Source: JAPLYB01 sp964500015
GTDB taxonomy: Archaea > Nanobdellota > Nanobdellia > Pacearchaeales > UBA284
Direction of reading: 5' to 3'
DNA: 7,062 nucleotides
Assembly (NCBI GenBank): GCA_964500015.1
Contig: CAZCMN010000040.1
Location: 1-7,062, forward strand
The position numbers were made by a program, and so were the translations under genes. Each line of letters begins with the position of its first letter. Within the stretch, counting starts at the first letter, position 1. A model generated the notes under the pieces. It ran no database searches. It had not been told where the DNA came from and was given only the letters and a program-made list of their open reading frames with translations. Of the stretch, positions 4,223 to 7,062 are shown one piece after another.

Positions 4223-5535
4223 TTCCTCTTTTTTTCTTCTTGTTTAGCAATTTCTTCCCAGAGTATTTCAAAAAACTCCTGAAGATTATCCCATTTTAGT
4301 ATTAGATCAATTGGGGTCGGTTGTGTTTTAAAAGAATGAACGTATTCATGAAAACTATTAATTGAAAGAATAGAATTCCCTTTATTTGTTACAGATCTCA
4401 TATTTTTTAATTGAATTTTTGTATACCCTTTCTTTTCTAATTTTTCAGTTACTTTTGTTATTTTTCCCGCAAGTTTAATATTGTTCGAGAATGGAAAACC
4501 AAATTTATAAGCGTAACAATCTAAACTAGTTTCCAAAAAAACTCTAAAAAGAACCCCAACTGCATTAGTTGCTTCATCTAACAGAAGGGATCTCAATTCA
4601 TGATAAATATTATTAATTTTTAATTCATGAATCCGTAGAATACAACTTGGGGGTATTAGAACATTTCTACCACTTGACCTTGGAAAGATTCTCTTTGCTT
4701 TAGATTTTGTTTTTTGAGGTATCCCTGCTGGTGAAACAATAACTTTTGATTTAGCAATCGCGGGTTTATTTCCAAAAAGATTTTCCATAAATTTTATAGT
4801 CTCCTGTGTGTGATATACCTCTGAAACAGAAACATCATCTACAATTATTTTATCAAAAAGTTTGTCTAGCCTTTCAATCACATCCTTTTTTTGGGATGTT
4901 AAAATAAGGGTTCTATTTCTTATATCTATTCCCAAATATGAGCGGGCCTCTGGATTTGAAAATATACGATTAATTGTAGATATTTTTAACTTTTTCTTAT
5001 CAAGTTTATGCTTTGTTTCATATTCAAATAAACCTATTGCTTGCATAGCAGGGGAAAGTTGTCCACTGAATTTCCAATCGAATCTTTCTTTTCCCGCAGG
5101 ATCCCAAGGATCTTGCCCAATACCATCATTCTTTCCAGTATGGTCTAACCTGATCCATTCTGCAGCATCCCCTTCATTTTTATAAACAAAACAATTAATC
5201 TCTCGGGGCATAATCCCTACTTTATTTTTTATCAACGCAAGAAATCTATTTTTTAGAGAATCTATTTTTATTAAAGCGGGATTTAACATACATTTAATTG
5301 CCGTTGCTCTTCTATTACCATCAAGAATTAGAAAAAGATCCTTTTTAATTTCAATAACTCTAGAATCTTTTGCTTGATCCAACCCATTCCAAAGTATATG
5401 TTTTGTTAAATTAAAGATTTCTTCTCCTTTTTCTTCTAGCATTAACTGAATTGCCTCGCTTTGATTATCTACTGGGTCAAAACGATAATTTTCTGGATTT
5501 ACCATTAATTTATCTACATCAATATTCTTTTTCAT
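4219..5535 (-). CDS. ParB-domain protein with extra C-terminal domain, 438 aa
   Basis: The N-terminal region looks like a ParB/Srx-superfamily domain: an entry strand MVNPENYRFDP (11-21), then the phosphate-binding-type motif LILDGNRRATAIKCML (69-84, DGNRR in place of the GERR of true ParB), then AEWIRLDHTGKNDGIGQDPW (125-144), which I associate with non-segregation ParB-domain proteins. A middle region (about 170-290) follows, ending in a basic linker. The C-terminal 135 residues form a second domain with NAVGVLFRVFLETSLD (324-339) and SINSFHEYVHS...DLILKWDNLQEFFEILW (391-426). This is helical and resembles HEPN-like domains of bacterial proteins I remember only in outline. No ParB HTH is evident. 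The stop overlaps the start of the D12 methylase, so they likely form a two-protein system that binds, cleaves or marks DNA. The ParB fold is fairly sure, the HEPN reading is tentative. Confidence 0.8.
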   Translation of the reverse strand: MKKNIDVDKLMVNPENYRFDPVDNQSEAIQLMLEEKGEEIFNLTKHILWNGLDQAKDSRVIEIKKDLFLILDGNRRATAIKCMLNPALIKIDSLKNRFLALIKNKVGIMPREINCFVYKNEGDAAEWIRLDHTGKNDGIGQDPWDPAGKERFDWKFSGQLSPAMQAIGLFEYETKHKLDKKKLKISTINRIFSNPEARSYLGIDIRNRTLILTSQKKDVIERLDKLFDKIIVDDVSVSEVYHTQETIKFMENLFGNKPAIAKSKVIVSPAGIPQKTKSKAKRIFPRSSGRNVLIPPSCILRIHELKINNIYHELRSLLLDEATNAVGVLFRVFLETSLDCYAYKFGFPFSNNIKLAGKITKVTEKLEKKGYTKIQLKNMRSVTNKGNSILSINSFHEYVHSFKTQPTPIDLILKWDNLQEFFEILWEEIAKQEEKKRK

Positions 5536-5583
5536 TATTTCCGTCTATCTCTTTCCTGCAGTTTATGTATTTTACTAGGATAA

Positions 5584-5600
5584 TTTTATAAAGCTAAACT
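5584..5600 (-). promoter_or_regulatory. Promoter of the ParB-domain/methylase pair
   Basis: The minus strand reads AGTTTAG then CTTTATAAAA, a BRE/TATA-like element centred about 53 nt before the ATG at 5535. A transcript would start near 5562 with a short leader. Only a weak GGAA-type ribosome binding site precedes the ATG. A separate promoter suggests this pair can be expressed independently of the upstream ParB-HTH gene. Confidence 0.4.
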
Positions 5601-5621
5601 TACTAAATATTTAAAGTTTAT

Positions 5622-5663
5622 CACCAGTCACCTCTCCAATACAAAAGGAGTGGGTGGCTGGTG
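5622..5663. repeat. Long inverted repeat between the two ParB-family genes; candidate centromere or operator
   Basis: The left arm CACCAGTCACCTCTCC (5622-5637) pairs with the right arm GGAGTGGGTGGCTGGTG (5647-5663) as a stem of 16 pairs with one bulged T at 5651 and a 9-nt loop. Two of the pairs are T-G, so the plus-strand RNA would fold slightly better than the minus-strand RNA. The GC content of the arms stands out from the AT-rich surroundings. The perfect palindrome GTGATCAC follows at 5665-5672. No T-run follows on the minus strand, so a simple terminator for the ParB-HTH gene is not favoured. Its position between two ParB-family genes makes a ParB binding site or a control hairpin plausible. 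The structure is seen, the role is inferred. Confidence 0.6.
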
Positions 5664-5678
5664 TGTGATCACTGAATA

Positions 5679-6674
5679 TTAAGATTTTCCGATTGATTTT
5701 ATGTCTTTAATTAAGGCATCTAATTCTTTCTTTAATACATGCAATAGATTCAATCGGGATGAATCGTTAATAGTTTTTATAAGTTCTTTTCTAGATAAAG
5801 CCCGGATTATTTCTATACTTTCCTTTATTTTCTTAAATTCCGGACTCGTAATTGAAGGATCTTTAGATTCAATGACTTTCATGGCAGAATCAAAATTTTT
5901 TCTCTTAAGTTCTTCTAATGCTTCGGCATCATGTAATATTAATGCTAGCTTACGAACATCTCTAACATCTTTAAATTTTCCATAAAAAACCCACTCAGAA
6001 AATTTTTTCATGTTTTTGATATCACTACGAAATTCTTTCAAGTCTTTTCTCTTGCATAACTCTTCAAAATAAGTAAATTTATGAAACCATTCTCTATCTT
6101 CAAGATGATTTTTCCCGTATTCTTCAGTAGCCATATATACTTCAACTGCCCTTATAACTGTGGCCTTACCCATACCCGCTGCTTTTGCGATATAGTCATA
6201 ACTCAACCCATATATTTCATGAAGGTTGGAGATGTGTTTGGCTTTATTGAATGTTTTCCAAGGTTTTTTACCTTTAACATGAACTGCCGCAAGATATAAG
6301 TCCATTTTTTGAGGAGAAGTTCCTTTTGGCAAGACCGCACATTTAACTTTATCGAAACTTCCCTTTGATATACCTGCCAATTCCCCCTTATCTAATGCTT
6401 GCTTTAATCTCCTTAAACATACTATTCTTCGGTTTCCTTCTATCACTGTCAACTCAAAATTCAAAAGAGGCTTTTCATAAAGTCCCGCAGAAAGAATTTG
6501 TTTGTATAATGCAAGCGTGTCTGGCTCTTTCCATATTTGCTCTTCTATTTGTTTGTCACTCAATTGCTTGGAAAGATGCTGGAACCTAACATTTTTAGGG
6601 TCTAAACTTATCTTTTCAAGTTGAACTTCTTTTTCTTCAGCATCAGTTACATCTTCTGGATTTACTATATTCAT
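5679..6674 (-). CDS. ParB/RepB-family DNA-binding protein with HTH, 331 aa
   Basis: This looks like a ParB-type protein, which in plasmids and chromosomes binds a centromere-like site and works with a ParA ATPase, or acts as a regulator. The N-terminal ParB domain shows ISLDPKNVRF (22-31) and the nucleotide-contact motif TVIEGNRRIVCLRRLK (76-91), with GNRR replacing GERR. The segment AAVHVKGKKPWKTFNKAKHI (129-148) precedes a helix-turn-helix LSYDYIAKAAGMGKATVIRAVEVYM (157-181) like the KorB/ParB HTH. The remaining 150 residues are Lys/Glu-rich and helical, perhaps for dimerisation. The ATG (6672-6674) has a BRE/TATA 26 nt upstream and no Shine-Dalgarno sequence, fitting a leaderless start. 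The inverted repeat at 5622-5663 follows its stop. No ParA is in the window, so partition is possible but incomplete here. Confidence 0.85.
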   Translation of the reverse strand: MNIVNPEDVTDAEEKEVQLEKISLDPKNVRFQHLSKQLSDKQIEEQIWKEPDTLALYKQILSAGLYEKPLLNFELTVIEGNRRIVCLRRLKQALDKGELAGISKGSFDKVKCAVLPKGTSPQKMDLYLAAVHVKGKKPWKTFNKAKHISNLHEIYGLSYDYIAKAAGMGKATVIRAVEVYMATEEYGKNHLEDREWFHKFTYFEELCKRKDLKEFRSDIKNMKKFSEWVFYGKFKDVRDVRKLALILHDAEALEELKRKNFDSAMKVIESKDPSITSPEFKKIKESIEIIRALSRKELIKTINDSSRLNLLHVLKKELDALIKDIKSIGKS

Positions 6675-6695
6675 GAAAGCGGTAGGTTACTATGG

Positions 6696-6710
6696 TTTTT
6701 AAAGGTTTCG
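6696..6710 (-). promoter_or_regulatory. Leaderless-type promoter of the ParB-HTH gene
   Basis: The minus strand reads CGAAACC then TTTAAAAA (TATA at 6696-6703), centred about 26 nt before the ATG at 6674. The BRE-like CGAAA and the spacing match the archaeal consensus, and no Shine-Dalgarno sequence lies between. The element overlaps the 3' end of the possible 33-aa ORF. Confidence 0.55.
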
Positions 6711-6800
6711 ATTGGTTCTAATAAAATAAATTGAACTAACACCCTCTTTTGGAATCACTTCTCTAACTTGTTTAATGCTTTCCGATACAAATCTATACAT
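6699..6800 (-). CDS. Possible small protein, 33 aa, or gene remnant
   Basis: A frame of 33 codons runs from the ATG at 6798-6800 to a TAA at 6699-6701. The peptide starts MYRFVSESIKQVREVIPKEG and ends YFIRTNRNL, a balanced composition unlike random AT-rich translation. It begins 14 nt after the stop of the wHTH gene. There is no ribosome binding site and the frame is closed just upstream. Its end overlaps the promoter of the ParB-HTH gene. It may be a truncated remnant. Low confidence. Confidence 0.22.
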   Translation of the reverse strand: MYRFVSESIKQVREVIPKEGVSSIYFIRTNRNL

Positions 6801-6814
6801 TTCATTTTAAAGAA

Positions 6815-7062
6815 TTATAACCTCGCAATCTTTCCAGCATCAGTTAATTCAATGCCTTTCTCAGTAGAAATAAAGTCCTTATCTTTCAATTCATCAATTG
6901 CTCTGTAAAGCATGGCAGTAGAAAGATCAATTTTTTGTGCTAAATCAGAAATACTTTCATATTTTTTATTGCCCACTTCTATTAAAATTTTCTTTTGACT
7001 TTCGGTTAGATTAAAACTTAATCTAGGAAGATAAACAATAGAGCTTTTATCTTCTTCTGGAT
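6815..7062 (-). CDS. Winged-helix transcriptional regulator, C-terminal part (start outside window)
   Basis: The last 81 residues of a minus-strand gene are visible, open from the right edge to the TAA at 6815-6817. They form a winged HTH: a first helix LTESQKKILIEVG, the ISDLAQKIDLSTAMLYRAIDELKDKDFI helix-turn-helix with recognition helix around STAMLYRAIDEL, then the wing STEKGIELTDAGKIARL. This layout is that of MarR/ArsR-like archaeal regulators. The preceding YLPRLSFN linker suggests another domain upstream, possibly a ligand-binding domain as in CARF-wHTH regulators, but that part is not in the window. It is the most upstream gene seen on this strand and may control the ParB region. Confidence 0.75.
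   Translation of the reverse strand, partial: PEEDKSSIVYLPRLSFNLTESQKKILIEVGNKKYESISDLAQKIDLSTAMLYRAIDELKDKDFISTEKGIELTDAGKIARL

Noticed and set aside
4862..5185. 107-aa plus-strand frame, with similar ones at 2041-2256, 2680-2943, 5701-5985, 6081-6299 and 6365-6589
   Set aside because: All are antisense to well-supported genes and carry the Phe/Ser/Leu-rich composition expected from reverse reading of lysine- and glutamate-rich genes.
5586..5626. 12-codon leader peptide starting GTG after a GAGGTGA-like sequence in front of the ParB-domain gene
   Set aside because: The apparent ribosome binding site is simply the arm of the inverted repeat, and the promoter at 5584-5600 would start transcription downstream of it.
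5622..5663. The inverted repeat as a rho-independent terminator for the ParB-HTH gene
   Set aside because: No T-run follows the stem on the minus strand, and the T-G pairs fold better in plus-strand RNA. Archaeal termination usually relies on T-tracts without such stems.
1..7062. Depletion of GATC as a sign of restriction pressure
   Set aside because: A hand count gave roughly two dozen GATC sites, near what base composition alone would predict, so there is no depletion.
1..7062. tRNA genes, CRISPR arrays or insertion sequences
   Set aside because: No cloverleaf-like segment, no regularly spaced repeats and no transposase frame were seen on either strand.

Overview
The window looks archaeal. 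It is AT-rich, and several genes have a BRE/TATA-like element 25-28 nt before the start codon with no Shine-Dalgarno sequence, which fits leaderless transcripts. The left-edge integrase tail is of the archaeal tyrosine-recombinase type. The small lysine-rich genes and the tiny zinc-ribbon protein would suit a DPANN-type genome, but the lineage is a guess from style, not a placement. The integrase, two ParB-like proteins, two DNA adenine methylases and many small orphan genes indicate an integrated mobile element (plasmid or virus) or a genomic island.

Layout. Left edge, plus strand: the catalytic C-terminal half of a tyrosine integrase (to 512), whose end overlaps tail-to-tail with an unrecognised 102-aa gene (509-817, minus). 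The leader of that gene holds nested inverted repeats, one of which could mask its ribosome binding site. Next is a promoter-rich gap with one possible tiny ORF, then an unrecognised 173-aa gene (1235-1756, plus) with its own leaderless-type promoter. From 1762 to the right edge everything is on the minus strand. Read in transcription order from the right: a partial winged-helix regulator (6815-7062), a possible 33-aa ORF, a ParB-family protein with HTH (5679-6674), a strong inverted repeat (5622-5663), a second ParB-domain protein with a separate C-terminal domain (4219-5535), a D12-class adenine methylase overlapping it by ATGA (3377-4222), a 58-aa charged protein (3078-3254), a 47-aa zinc ribbon (2864-3007), a DpnM/Dam-like adenine methylase starting 2 nt after it (2031-2861), and an 81-aa two-helix membrane protein (1762-2007).

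Working model (inference). The ParB-HTH protein and the inverted repeat could form a partition or transcription-control locus. The second ParB-domain protein and its overlapping methylase are translationally coupled and probably act together on DNA. The zinc ribbon, Dam-like methylase and membrane protein may be a second operon. No restriction endonuclease and no ParA ATPase is recognisable, so the methylases look like orphans and any partition system is incomplete within the window. The zinc-ribbon gene, the 58-aa gene and the right-edge regulator were found by reading the minus strand directly; the first two are short genes that a length cutoff would miss.
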